Assembly: GCF_013409865.1 (NCBI RefSeq)
Contig: NZ_JACCBM010000001.1
Span: 2,356,001 to 2,420,000 of the forward strand
Direction: 5' to 3'
DNA: 64,000 nt
Origin: Herbiconiux flava
GTDB lineage: Bacteria; Actinomycetota; Actinomycetes; Actinomycetales; Microbacteriaceae
Shown piece after piece: positions 1 to 8,173 of this stretch. Position numbers and translations under genes: made by a program. Under the pieces are notes generated by a model, which did not search any database, was not told the DNA's origin, and was given only the letters and a program-made list of their open reading frames with translations. The first letter of the stretch is position 1. Each line of letters starts with the position of its first letter.

Positions 1-192
1 CTCCTCGGACGCCTCGATGCTCCACTTCGGAGACATGCCGGCGACGCCGCCCGACCGCGCGACCGTGATCCGCAGTTCCCGACCACCGGCAGCGGACTCG
101 GGCGCACCGGCACCGGCATCGCCGTCGTCGCCCACGGGCTGCGGTGCTCGCGCGGGTTCGGTGTCGGGTTCAGGCGGGGTCTGGTCGGTCAT
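1..192 (-). CDS. emfourin-like protease inhibitor, N-terminal part (cut by window edge)
   Basis: The gene starts inside the 3' end of the M4 protease gene (23-bp overlap) and runs off the left edge, so only 64 codons are visible. A strong ribosome site (GAGGAG, 195-200) precedes the ATG. The protein opens with an acidic, Pro/Ala-rich stretch of about 38 residues, then reads LRITVARSGGVAGMSPKWSI, which resembles the start of emfourin-family proteins. Those are small proteinaceous inhibitors encoded next to protealysin-like M4 peptidases. The overlap suggests translational coupling, so protease and inhibitor would be made together. The assignment rests on this short motif and the neighbour; the C-terminal half is not in the window. 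Confidence 0.72.
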   Translation of the reverse strand, partial: MTDQTPPEPDTEPARAPQPVGDDGDAGAGAPESAAGGRELRITVARSGGVAGMSPKWSIEASEE

Positions 193-1237
193 CGCTCCTC
201 ACGCCCACGGTAGCCCATGCCGACACGATCGCGGCAGCCTCGGTGGAGTCGTCGCCGAAGCGCGAGCGGGCCGCCGCCACGGTGGCCTCGGCGAAGGCCG
301 CGAAGTCGGCGGTCGGCGCGAGCGACCCGGTGATGGCGTCGTACCAGACCTGCCCCGCCCGCTCCCAGGCGAAGCCGCCCAGCTCGATCGCCGCCAGCGC
401 GAACGCCCGGTTGGGGATGCCCGAGTTCAGGTGCACCCCGCCGTTGTCGTCGGCGGTGTCGACGTAGTCGTCCATCGACGCCGGCTGCGGATCCTTGCCG
501 AGAACGTCGTCGTCGTACGCCGTGCCGGGCGAGAGCATCGAGCGCAGCGCCCGGCCCTCGACGGCGTCGGTGAACAGTCCTTCGCCGATCAGCCAGCTCG
601 CCTCGGCGGCGGTCTGACCCAGCCGGTGCTGCTCGACGAGGGCGCCGATCACGTCGCTGAACGACTCGTTCAGCGCGCCCGACTGCCCCTGGTACTCCAG
701 TGCCGCCGTGTACTGCGTGACCCCGTGCGCCAGCTCGTGCCCGATCACCGACAGCGATGCCGTGAATCGGCCGAAGACCTCGCCGTCGCCGTCGCCGAAG
801 ACCATGCGCTGCCCGTCCCAGAAGGCGTTGTCGTAGTCGACGCCGTAGTGCACGGTGGCGTCGAGCGGCAGCCCGCGCCCGTCGATCGAGTCGCGCCCGA
901 AGGCTTCGGCCAGTAGCGAGTGCGTCGCACCGAGCCCCTCGTAGGCCTCGTTCACCGCCGGGTCGCCCGACACCGCATCGCCCTCGCGCCGCACCACCCG
1001 GCCGGGCAGCGTCTCGGTGCCCCCGGCGTCGGAGATCGTGCGCTCGGGAGCGGCGTCGTCGGCCGCCACCGGCTGCCCAGGGACGGGCGGCACGAACGCC
1101 TCCCGGCGCCGCTCCTCGCGCAGCGGCGGATCGGCCAACAGCGAGCGACGAGCCGCCTGCGCGGCCCGCTGCATGCCGTCGGCCTCGGTCTCGGCGATAC
1201 GGGCCAGCAGGTACGGGGGAACGATCGAGTGCGCCAT
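170..1237 (-). CDS. protealysin-like neutral zinc metalloprotease (peptidase M4)
   Basis: A thermolysin-family zinc endopeptidase of 355 residues. The zinc motif HELAH is at residues 167-171, the third-ligand motif NESFSD at 190-195, and further on [11 protein letters not shown] carries the substrate-binding histidine region. There is no signal peptide; instead the N-terminus begins [11 protein letters not shown], the short-propeptide motif of protealysin-type enzymes. This form is shorter than secreted thermolysins and probably acts inside the cell or leaves by an unknown route. The next gene downstream encodes an emfourin-like inhibitor overlapping its 3' end, the usual pair. The start is the first in-frame ATG, and PPYLL lies near it as expected. 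Confidence 0.93.
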   Translation of the reverse strand: MAHSIVPPYLLARIAETEADGMQRAAQAARRSLLADPPLREERRREAFVPPVPGQPVAADDAAPERTISDAGGTETLPGRVVRREGDAVSGDPAVNEAYEGLGATHSLLAEAFGRDSIDGRGLPLDATVHYGVDYDNAFWDGQRMVFGDGDGEVFGRFTASLSVIGHELAHGVTQYTAALEYQGQSGALNESFSDVIGALVEQHRLGQTAAEASWLIGEGLFTDAVEGRALRSMLSPGTAYDDDVLGKDPQPASMDDYVDTADDNGGVHLNSGIPNRAFALAAIELGGFAWERAGQVWYDAITGSLAPTADFAAFAEATVAAARSRFGDDSTEAAAIVSAWATVGVRSDDRPDPA

Positions 1238-1394
1238 GCCCCGACCCTACGGCCACCCTCCGACACCCGCACCGGCCGGGGCGGCCGACCCCTGCACCAG
1301 TCCCGAGGCCGCCGCGCCCGGCCGATCAACCCCGCCCCACCGCCGTGTCCGATTCCCGCTAGAAGCGAGCGGATGCCCGTGCGAGACTCCCTCC

Positions 1395-3047
1395 ATGGAC
1401 TTCGCCGAGCGCTACCGGATCATCTCCTCGCGCGACCCCCGCTTCGACGGCCAGTTCATCACCGCCGTCCGCTCCACGGGCATCTACTGCCGCCCCAGCT
1501 GCCCCGCGCGCACCCCGAAGGAGCAGAACGTCACCTTCTACGAGACCAGCGCCGCCGCCCACGAGGCCGGCTACCGCGCCTGCAAGCGCTGCCTCCCCGA
1601 GGCCGTGCCCGGAACGCCGGCATGGAACCTCCGCGACGACCTGGCCGGCCGCTCCATGCGCCTCATCTCCGACGGCGTGGTCGAGCGCGAAGGCGTCGAC
1701 GGCCTCGCCCGCCGCCTCGGCTACTCGACCCGCCACCTCGCCCGCGTGCTCACCGAGGAGCTCGGTGCCGGCCCGCTCGCCCTCTCCCGCGCGCACCGCG
1801 CCCAGACCGCGCGCACGCTGCTCACCTCGACCGACCTCCCGATGGCCGACATCGCCTTCGCGGCGGGCTTCTCGAGCATCCGCCAGTTCAACGACACCGT
1901 CGCCGAGGTCTTCCAGCTCACTCCGACGTCGATCCGCGAGCGCCAGTCGCGGCACGACACGGCCGCCCCCGGTTCGATCACGCTCTCCCTGCCCTATCGC
2001 GAGCCCCTCGACATCGGCGGCCTCTTCGTCTGGCTCGCGGTCCGCGCGATCCCGGGCGTCGAGCACCTCGGAACCGACGCCGAGGGCACCTTCGACTCCT
2101 ACTCCCGCTCGCTCGCGCTGCCCGGAGGCCCTGCGTGGTTCACGGTTCGACGGATGCCCGGCGGCAGCAGCCCGCGCCTCCTCCTCGACGCCCACCTCAC
2201 CGCTCTCGGCGACCTGCCCGTGCTGGTCTCGCGCATCCGCCGCCTGTTCGACCTCGACGCCGATCCGGTGGCGATCGACGAGGCGCTGTCGGCCGCCGCG
2301 CAGGCCTTCGGCGCCGAGGGGGGCGCGTCAGCGGTGGCGGGGCGGGCGCTGGCCGCTCGGGTGGCGGCGACCCCGGGCATCCGGATGCCCGGGGCGGTCG
2401 ATCCCGCCGAGATGCTGTTCCGCGCCATCGTCGGCCAGCAGATCACCGTGGTCGCGGCCCGCACCCTGCTGCACCGGTTGACGCTCGCGGCCGGGTCCGC
2501 GTTCCCCGCCCCGCCCCCGGGCGCCGCCCCGGATCCGTCCACGCCGACCCTCCTCTTCCCCACGCCGGCGCAGATCGCCGAGCACGCCGGAGCGGTGCTC
2601 ACCGGCCCCCGCGCCAAGATCGCCACCGTGGTGAACACCGCTGAGCTGCTGGCCTCGGGCGCCCTCGAGCTCTCGTTCGGCGACGACGCGGCCGAGCAGC
2701 GGCGGCGCCTCGTCGCCCTGCCGGGCATCGGCGACTGGACCGCCGGCTACCTCGCCATGCGCGTGCTCAAGAACCCCGACGTGCTGCCCACCGGCGATGT
2801 GGCGCTCCGAACCGGTGCGCGCCGCCTCGGGTTCCCGGATGCTCCGCGGGCGCTCGCGGCCTGGGCCACCCCCTTCGCACCGTGGCGCACCTACCTCTCC
2901 CTGCACCTCTGGTCGGCGTCGGCCCCACCGCCTCGCCCGCCCGAAGCCACGCCGACCCGGCGGACAACCGCCACCGCGGCCACGCGCACGCCAACACCCA
3001 CGACTCGCCGGAAGCCGCCCACCATCCCCACCGAGGAGACCCCATGA
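1395..3047 (+). CDS. Ada-AlkA fusion: methylphosphotriester sensor, AraC domain and 3-methyladenine glycosylase
   Basis: A 550-residue bifunctional DNA alkylation repair protein. Residues 1-75 form the Ada N-terminal zinc domain with Cys32, Cys36, Cys63 and Cys66 (YCRPSC and CKRC); by homology Cys32 accepts the methyl group from phosphotriesters and turns the protein into an activator. Residues 100-180 are an AraC-type helix-turn-helix. Residues from about 195 to 510 are AlkA-like: the AlkA N-terminal fold, then the helix-hairpin-helix [15 protein letters not shown] and catalytic Asp468 in TGDVALR. A Pro/Thr-rich tail of about 45 residues follows. The Ogt domain found in E. coli Ada is absent but is encoded by the next gene with a 4-bp overlap. 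ATG 1395 was chosen because Ada homology begins there. Confidence 0.93.
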   Translation: MDFAERYRIISSRDPRFDGQFITAVRSTGIYCRPSCPARTPKEQNVTFYETSAAAHEAGYRACKRCLPEAVPGTPAWNLRDDLAGRSMRLISDGVVEREGVDGLARRLGYSTRHLARVLTEELGAGPLALSRAHRAQTARTLLTSTDLPMADIAFAAGFSSIRQFNDTVAEVFQLTPTSIRERQSRHDTAAPGSITLSLPYREPLDIGGLFVWLAVRAIPGVEHLGTDAEGTFDSYSRSLALPGGPAWFTVRRMPGGSSPRLLLDAHLTALGDLPVLVSRIRRLFDLDADPVAIDEALSAAAQAFGAEGGASAVAGRALAARVAATPGIRMPGAVDPAEMLFRAIVGQQITVVAARTLLHRLTLAAGSAFPAPPPGAAPDPSTPTLLFPTPAQIAEHAGAVLTGPRAKIATVVNTAELLASGALELSFGDDAAEQRRRLVALPGIGDWTAGYLAMRVLKNPDVLPTGDVALRTGARRLGFPDAPRALAAWATPFAPWRTYLSLHLWSASAPPPRPPEATPTRRTTATAATRTPTPTTRRKPPTIPTEETP

Positions 3048-3547
3048 CCGCCGTCATTCAGTTCGTCGACACCCCCGACGGCCCGTTCGGCCTGATCGCC
3101 GACGCCGAGGGCCGCGTCATCGCCTCCGGCTGGACGGCCGACCCCGCCGCGCTGCTGGCGCGCCTCGCGCCCGCCCTGCAGCCGGCCGAGCTGGAGCCGG
3201 GCGAGACGAGCGCCGCGGAGGCGGTCGCCGCCTACTACGCCGGCGAGGTGAGGGCAATCGACACGGTCGAGGTCGCCCAGACGGGAGGGGGATTCCACCG
3301 CGCCGGATGGGAGGCGCTGCGGACGATCGAGCCCGGGCATCCGCTCAGCTATCAGCAGTTCGCCGCGCACCTCGGACGCCCCACCGCCGTCAGGGCGGCG
3401 GCCAGCGCCTGCGCGCGCAACGCGGTCGCGCTGTTCGTGCCGTGCCACCGGGTGCTGCGCACCGACGGCACCCTCGGCGGATTCGCCTGGGGCACCGCCG
3501 TCAAGCGCTCGCTGCTCGCCCGCGAGGCCGAGGCCGCCGCGGCCTGA
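3044..3547 (+). CDS. ogt: methylated-DNA--protein-cysteine S-methyltransferase
   Basis: A suicide enzyme of 167 residues that transfers the methyl group from O6-methylguanine to its own cysteine. The active-site motif PCHRV lies at residues 133-137, with acceptor Cys134; the preceding [12 protein letters not shown] and following GGFAWG are typical of the family. The ATG overlaps the ada-alkA stop by 4 bp and a GAGGAG ribosome site lies 7 bases before it, so the two genes are translationally coupled. In E. coli Ada this activity is fused to the sensor; here it is split off. Induction by alkylation through the AraC part of the upstream protein is likely but not shown by a recognised box. Confidence 0.95.
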   Translation: MTAVIQFVDTPDGPFGLIADAEGRVIASGWTADPAALLARLAPALQPAELEPGETSAAEAVAAYYAGEVRAIDTVEVAQTGGGFHRAGWEALRTIEPGHPLSYQQFAAHLGRPTAVRAAASACARNAVALFVPCHRVLRTDGTLGGFAWGTAVKRSLLAREAEAAAA

Positions 3548-3560
3548 CCCGCCCTTCGCT

Positions 3561-3680
3561 CGCCACCTGACACAACATGTGGCACCTCGGCGCGACTTGA
3601 CGCAAGTTGTGGCAACTGGGCGCGACCTGACGCAAGTTGTGGCGACTGTGCGCGACTTGACGCACGTTGCGGCAACTCGC
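3561..3680. repeat. four 30-bp tandem repeats between convergent genes
   Basis: Four exactly in-phase 30-bp units fill the spacer between the ogt stop and the oxidoreductase stop. The consensus begins CGCGACTTGACGCAAGTTGT and ends GGCAACTGGG. The first copy is the most divergent. Each central unit holds two overlapping hairpins, ACTTG-ACG-CAAGT and AGTTG-TGG-CAACT, so the array could fold as RNA and act as a bidirectional 3' structure. There are no spacers between units, so it is not CRISPR. Confidence 0.9.
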
Positions 3681-3690
3681 CGCACAGCGA

Positions 3691-4743
3691 TCAGGCCGGA
3701 ACCGGCGCCTCCGCCAGCAGCTCCCGCACCCGCGGGATGACCTGCGTGCCGTACAGCTCGATGCTCGTCATGAGGTTCGCGTGCGACAGCGGCCCGTTCC
3801 CGTACTTGAGGTCGAAGCGGTCGACGCCGAGCACCCGCACGGCCGACGCGATCTTCTGCGCCACCGTCTCGGGCGATCCCACGTAGAGCGAGCCGTGCGG
3901 CCCCGCCTCCTGCTCGAAGTGCGCCCGCCCCATCGGCGACCAGCCGCGCTCGCGCCCGATGCGGTTCATCTGCGACTGGTAGTGCGGCCAGAGCTGCTCG
4001 CGCGCCTCCTCGTCGGTGGCGGCGACGTGGCCGGGGGAGTGCACGCCGACCGGCTGGCGCTCGAAGCCGAACTGGTCGAGGGCGCGGTGGTAGAGGTCGG
4101 CGAAGGGGGCGAAGCGCACCGGGTCGCCGCCGATCACCGCGAGCATCAGCGAGAAGCCGTAGCGGGCGGCGCGCACGACCGACTCGGGGCTGCCTCCGAC
4201 GCCGACCCAGGTCTTCAGGAGGCCGGTCTCGAGCTGCGGGAACACCTGCTGGTCCTTCAGCGGAGCGCGCGTCGAGCCCTCCCAGGTGACCGGCTCGCCC
4301 GAGCGCACGGCGGCGAAGAGGTTCAGCTTCTCCTCGAACAGGCGCTCGTAGTCGCCGAGCTCGAAGCCGAACAGGGGGAACGACTCGGTGAACGACCCGC
4401 GCCCGAGGATGACCTCCGCGCGCCTGTTCGACAGCGCATCCAGGGTCGAGAACCGCTGGAACACGCGCACCGGGTCGTCGCTCGAGAGCACCGTGACGGC
4501 CGAGCCGAGGTGGATGCGCGAGGTGCGCGCCGCCACCGCCGCCAGCACGACCTCGGGGGCCGAGACGGCGAAGTCGTCGCGATGGTGCTCGCCGAAGCCG
4601 ATGAAGTCGACGCCCACCTCGTCGGCGAGCACGGCCTGGTCGACGAGGTTCCGCAGCACCTGCGCGGCGGGCAGCAGGCTGCCGTCGGGGGCCGCGGTCA
4701 CGTCGCCGAAGGTGTCGAGTCCGAGCTGGAGCTGCTCTGCCAT
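3691..4743 (-). CDS. LLM-class flavin-dependent oxidoreductase (luciferase-like)
   Basis: A TIM-barrel FMN or F420 oxidoreductase of the bacterial luciferase superfamily, 350 residues. Visible hallmarks are the early GLDTFGD strand, GFGEHHRDDF, the TSRIHLGSAVTVLSSDDP region, GRGSFTESFP and a late YVGSPETVAQKI. The substrate cannot be read from sequence; relatives oxidise or reduce a wide range of small molecules. The start is taken at ATG 4743, since the protein then opens MAEQLQLGLDTFGD as relatives do and AGGAC precedes it; an in-frame upstream extension of 16 residues looks spurious. It is transcribed divergently from the universal stress protein gene, with 149 bp between the starts. Confidence 0.88.
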   Translation of the reverse strand: MAEQLQLGLDTFGDVTAAPDGSLLPAAQVLRNLVDQAVLADEVGVDFIGFGEHHRDDFAVSAPEVVLAAVAARTSRIHLGSAVTVLSSDDPVRVFQRFSTLDALSNRRAEVILGRGSFTESFPLFGFELGDYERLFEEKLNLFAAVRSGEPVTWEGSTRAPLKDQQVFPQLETGLLKTWVGVGGSPESVVRAARYGFSLMLAVIGGDPVRFAPFADLYHRALDQFGFERQPVGVHSPGHVAATDEEAREQLWPHYQSQMNRIGRERGWSPMGRAHFEQEAGPHGSLYVGSPETVAQKIASAVRVLGVDRFDLKYGNGPLSHANLMTSIELYGTQVIPRVRELLAEAPVPA

Positions 4744-4892
4744 GATCTGAAGTCCTGTCCGTCGGTGCCGCGTCTCACGCCCATTATCCATGCGTGTGTA
4801 TGAAACCAGCCAACCGGATGCTCGCCCGCAGTATTCCGCGCGGCCCCCGCCTGCCAGACTGGAGCCCAGTCACCCGTCGTGAGGAGCCCTCC

Positions 4893-5762
4893 ATGCCCGC
4901 CCCCATCCTCGTCGGATTCGACGGATCGCCCGCCGCCCAGACCGCCCTCGACTGGGCCCTCCGCCGCGCGGAGGCCACCGGCTGCGACCTCGAGGTGCTC
5001 TACGTCGCCGACACCTCGTGGGACTCCGAGGCGTTCACCGCCGCCCCGCTGCTGCAGCAGAAGGGCGAGGTCGTCGCCGCCGAGGCCGCCTTCCATGCCG
5101 ACAGCAAGGCGCCGCACGTCACCGTCACCTCGAAGGTGCGGCGGGGCAACCCCGTCACCGAGCTCGTCGCCGAGGCCGAGGCGATCGGCGCGAGCCTGCT
5201 GGTGGTCGGCAGCTACCGCAAGGACCTCTACGAGCGCCTGACCACGAGCGCGGTGAGCCTGCGGGTCGCGGCCTCGGCGACGGTGCCGGTCGCGGTGATC
5301 CCCGACGTCCCCGCGACGAAGCGGCACGGCGTGGTCGTCGGCATCGACGGCGGGCCGTCGTCGGCGCGCCTGGTGAAGACGGCGCTCACAGAGGCCGGGC
5401 TGCTCGGCGAGCCGCTGCAGATCCTCACGGCCTGGACCTTGCCGCCGCTGATGCAGCCCGAGTTCACCGACGGCTCCGAGCTCTACGAGGCGCTCGAGCA
5501 GCGCGCGAAGGACGTGGCCGAGGAGACGGCGGGGGAGGCCCGCGGCGAGGGCGGCACCGAGACGCCGGTCGAGACGCGCGTCGTGCTGGCGGCTCCGTCG
5601 GCCGCCCTGGTGACCGCGGGCAAGGAGGCCGCCCTGCTCGTCGTGGGCAGCCACGGCCGGCACGGCATCGGCCGCTTCCTGCTCGGCTCGGTGAGCCACG
5701 ACGTCATCCTCGGGGCGCAGTGCCCGGTGCTCGTGCTGCGGGTGACCGACAAGGTGTCCTGA
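4893..5762 (+). CDS. universal stress protein, tandem UspA domains
   Basis: A 289-residue protein with two UspA folds, residues 1-142 and 148-289. Both begin with the usual strand (ILVGFDGSPAA and VVVGIDGGPSS). The second domain ends with an intact nucleotide-binding signature, VVGSHGRHGIGRFLLGSVSH, the G-2x-G-9x-G/S pattern. In the first domain this site is degenerate (VVGSYRKDLYERL), so probably only the second binds ATP. Such tandem Usps act in the cytoplasm during growth arrest, low oxygen or other stress. The start was placed at the ATG following GAGGAG (4881-4886). Confidence 0.9.
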   Translation: MPAPILVGFDGSPAAQTALDWALRRAEATGCDLEVLYVADTSWDSEAFTAAPLLQQKGEVVAAEAAFHADSKAPHVTVTSKVRRGNPVTELVAEAEAIGASLLVVGSYRKDLYERLTTSAVSLRVAASATVPVAVIPDVPATKRHGVVVGIDGGPSSARLVKTALTEAGLLGEPLQILTAWTLPPLMQPEFTDGSELYEALEQRAKDVAEETAGEARGEGGTETPVETRVVLAAPSAALVTAGKEAALLVVGSHGRHGIGRFLLGSVSHDVILGAQCPVLVLRVTDKVS

Positions 5763-5770
5763 CCCGGGCT

Positions 5771-5814
5771 ACCCCGCGGCCCGACCCGCGCCACCCCGCA
5801 GCCCGACCCGCGCC
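5771..5814. repeat. 22-bp direct repeat, two copies, after the usp gene
   Basis: Two abutting 22-bp copies differing at one base follow the usp stop; each starts ACCCCGC and ends CCCGACCCGCGCC. They lie in a spacer between two genes on the same strand. Confidence 0.8.
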
Positions 5815-5887
5815 GACGGCCGGAGCGTGCGATTCCGCTGACCGCGCATTCGGCGAACACCCCGGAAACGCCCGGTATCGTGAACGC

Positions 5888-6904
5888 GTGTCCGACAGCC
5901 CTCTCGCCCAGAGCCCCTACGAGGTGCTCGGCGTCGGTGCAGCGGCGACTCAGGACGAGCTGAAGAAGGCCTACCGCCGCCTGCTCCGCGAGACCCACCC
6001 CGACACCGGCGGCGACGCCGTGCGCTTCGTCGCGGTGCAGCGGGCCTGGGAGCTCGTCGGCGCTCCCGACGACCGGGCCGCCTACGACCGCGGGTCGAGG
6101 GGCGGAGGCGCCGGCAGCACGCACACCGCCGGAGCGTCGGGCTCGGCGTCGACCCCGGGGTCGGGCTTCGGCCCGGCGACCGGCGGCCGCGCATCCGGTC
6201 GCCCCGCCAGCTCGACCGTGAAGGCCCGCACCTACGGGCACCCCGGTGGACAGGAGCGCGAGGTCTACCTCACCCTGCTGCGCGAATGGGTGGGCCGCGG
6301 CGTCGAGATCGCCGACCCCTACGACCCGGCGCTCGTGCGCAGCGCACCGCGCGAGATCCGCGGCTGGCTGGCGAAGGCGATCGCCGAGGAGTCGACCGCC
6401 GGCCTCGTCTCGACGCTCGGCATCGGCTACACGATCTGGAACAACGTGCTCTCGGGCCGTTCGGCGAACGGCGTGCCCGAGACCATCGACCACGTCGTGC
6501 TCGGCCCCTCGGGCCTCTACGCCATCCAGTCCGAGGACTGGGGCGCCGAGGTGCGGCTGAAGAAGGACGAGCTGGTGGGCGAGTCGGTGCACCCCGACGA
6601 GGAGCCCATGCACGAGCTGCACCGGGCCGCGAAGTCGCTCGGCCGCTCGCTGGGCGTGAAGTTCACCTCGCTCGTCGTGGTGGTTCCGGATGCGGCACTC
6701 GCCGAGCCCGCGGAAACGGTCGATCGCGGCCGGCTCTCGGGCTCGGTCGTGGTGCGCCGATCGCTGCTGCCGCAGCTGCTGCGGAACGGCGTCGACGGGG
6801 CCTCGGGCGGGCGCGGAGGCTGGGGCGGTGGCGCCGAGCGCACGAGCATCGACCGCGTGTTCGAGCTGCGCACCCGCCTGCAGAACGGCATCCGCCTGGC
6901 CTGA
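5888..6904 (+). CDS. J-domain / NERD-domain protein
   Basis: A 338-residue fusion. Residues 8-60 are a DnaJ J-domain with the essential HPD tripeptide at 37-39 (RETHPDTGG), which would recruit and stimulate DnaK. A Gly/Ser-rich linker (about 65-110) follows. The C-terminal part, about 190-300, contains TIDHVVLGPSGLYAIQSEDW, the core of a NERD (nuclease-related) domain. No membrane segment is seen. The gene probably begins at a GTG and may be leaderless: a TATCGT box lies 7 bases upstream with no ribosome site between. A chaperone-guided nuclease or protein-DNA remodelling role is inference only. Confidence 0.8.
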   Translation: MSDSPLAQSPYEVLGVGAAATQDELKKAYRRLLRETHPDTGGDAVRFVAVQRAWELVGAPDDRAAYDRGSRGGGAGSTHTAGASGSASTPGSGFGPATGGRASGRPASSTVKARTYGHPGGQEREVYLTLLREWVGRGVEIADPYDPALVRSAPREIRGWLAKAIAEESTAGLVSTLGIGYTIWNNVLSGRSANGVPETIDHVVLGPSGLYAIQSEDWGAEVRLKKDELVGESVHPDEEPMHELHRAAKSLGRSLGVKFTSLVVVVPDAALAEPAETVDRGRLSGSVVVRRSLLPQLLRNGVDGASGGRGGWGGGAERTSIDRVFELRTRLQNGIRLA

Positions 6905-6924
6905 CCGGCCCACCTGCCCGCGCC

Positions 6925-7018
6925 CGCGCCAAACCGCTACCGGGTGGCGGTGAGTCGCGCCAAACCGCTGCACTTACCCGCGACTCAGCTCCCAGAGCAA
7001 CACTCAGGCGCGACTCAG
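6925..7018. repeat. interspersed direct and inverted repeats between convergent genes
   Basis: The spacer after the J/NERD gene carries CGCGCCAAACCGCT twice (6925-6938, 6956-6969; 31-bp offset) and CGCGACTCAG twice (6979-6988, 7009-7018; 30-bp offset). TGAGTCGCG at 6951-6959 is the reverse complement of the second element, so the region can fold. The offset and the CGCGACT core recall the 30-bp array at 3561-3680. Confidence 0.75.
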
Positions 7019-7079
7019 CCTCGGTGCGCTCATGCGGGCTCTGCCGGGCGACCGCGCGCCTCGCCCGTCAGCCGGCCGG

Positions 7080-8054
7080 TCAGACCACGAGCAGGATCTT
7101 GCCGATGTGCGCCGAGGACTCCATCAGCCGGTGGGCATCGGCCGCGTCGGCGAGCGGGAAGCGTGCTCCGATCACCGGCCGCACCCGCCCGTCGGCCAAG
7201 AGCGGCCAGACGTCCTCGAGCACGCTGCGGATGATCTCGGCCTTCTCCTCGTCGGGCCGGGCGCGCAGGCTCGTCGACCGCAGCGTGCCGCGTTTCCGCA
7301 TCAGCGCCCCGAGATCGAGGGCGGCCGGCCCGCCGCTGGAGGAGATGTTCGCGATCCGCCCGTTCACCGCGAGCGCGGCGACGTTGCGGTCGAGGTAGTC
7401 GCCGCCCACCACGTCGAGCACGACGTCGGCGCCTCCGGCCTCGCTCTGCACCCGCTCGACGAAGTCGTCGCGGGTGTAGTCGATCAGGATGCTCGCCCCG
7501 AGCTCCCGGCACGCCTCGAGCTTCTCGGCCGAGCGTGCCGTCACCGCGACCCGGGCGCCGAACGCGCGGCCGAGCTGCACCGCCATCGTGCCGATGCCGC
7601 TGGATCCGCCGTGCACGAGCAGGGTCTCGCCCGAGCGCAGTCCGGCGAGCTGGAAGACGTTCGACCACACCGTCGCCACCACCTCGGGCAGCCCGGCGGC
7701 GTCGACGAGATCGACGGAGTCGGGCACCGGCAGCACGTGCCCGGAGTCGACCACGACCCGGGTGGCGTAGCCCCCGCCGCCCAGCAGGGCGCAGACCCGG
7801 TCGCCCACCGCGAAGCCGGAGGCCTCCGCACCCGGCCCGAGCTCGCCGACCGTGCCCGACACCTCCAGGCCCGGCCACGCGGGAGCCCCGGGCGGCGGGG
7901 GATAGTGACCCTGCCGCTGGGCGACGTCGGCGCGGTTCACCCCGGCCGCCGCCACCTCGATCAGCAACTGACCGGGGCCGGGGCGCGGGTCGTCGACGTC
8001 GGAGAGTTCGAGAACGGATGCGTCGCCGGGGTGGGCGATCAGAACGGCCTGCAT
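7080..8054 (-). CDS. NADPH:quinone oxidoreductase, PIG3-like zinc-independent MDR family
   Basis: A medium-chain dehydrogenase/reductase of 324 residues. The N-terminal GroES-like part has AGVNRADVAQRQGHYPPPPG, the signature of PIG3-type quinone oxidoreductases, without the zinc-binding cysteines and histidines of alcohol dehydrogenases. The Rossmann core shows VHGGSSGIGTMAVQLGRAFG and DVVGGDYLDRNVAALAVNGR. It probably reduces quinones or enones with NADPH in the cytoplasm. The ATG at 8054 gives the family's MQAVLI-type start; a GTG three codons upstream is possible. Confidence 0.9.
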   Translation of the reverse strand: MQAVLIAHPGDASVLELSDVDDPRPGPGQLLIEVAAAGVNRADVAQRQGHYPPPPGAPAWPGLEVSGTVGELGPGAEASGFAVGDRVCALLGGGGYATRVVVDSGHVLPVPDSVDLVDAAGLPEVVATVWSNVFQLAGLRSGETLLVHGGSSGIGTMAVQLGRAFGARVAVTARSAEKLEACRELGASILIDYTRDDFVERVQSEAGGADVVLDVVGGDYLDRNVAALAVNGRIANISSSGGPAALDLGALMRKRGTLRSTSLRARPDEEKAEIIRSVLEDVWPLLADGRVRPVIGARFPLADAADAHRLMESSAHIGKILLVV

Positions 8055-8098
8055 GACGGCCACGCTACGCCCCTGTCCGCGCTCGGAGTCGCACCCGC

Positions 8099-8128
8099 GA
8101 GAACGCCGGAGAACTTGCGAGAACTCCT
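8099..8128 (+). promoter_or_regulatory. three 10-bp direct repeats (GAGAACNNNN) before the acyl-CoA ligase gene
   Basis: GAGAAC occurs at 8099, 8109 and 8119, exactly one helical turn apart, about 45 bp upstream of the ligase start. Such face-aligned direct repeats are typical of sites bound cooperatively by an activator. No protein partner can be named. Confidence 0.5.
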
Positions 8129-8173
8129 CGATTCGGTGTCGAATAGGCCAACGACTATCGAAGGAGATAGCTC

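Noticed and set aside
3561..3680. 30-bp repeats as a CRISPR array
   Set aside because: Units abut without unique spacers and no cas gene is near.
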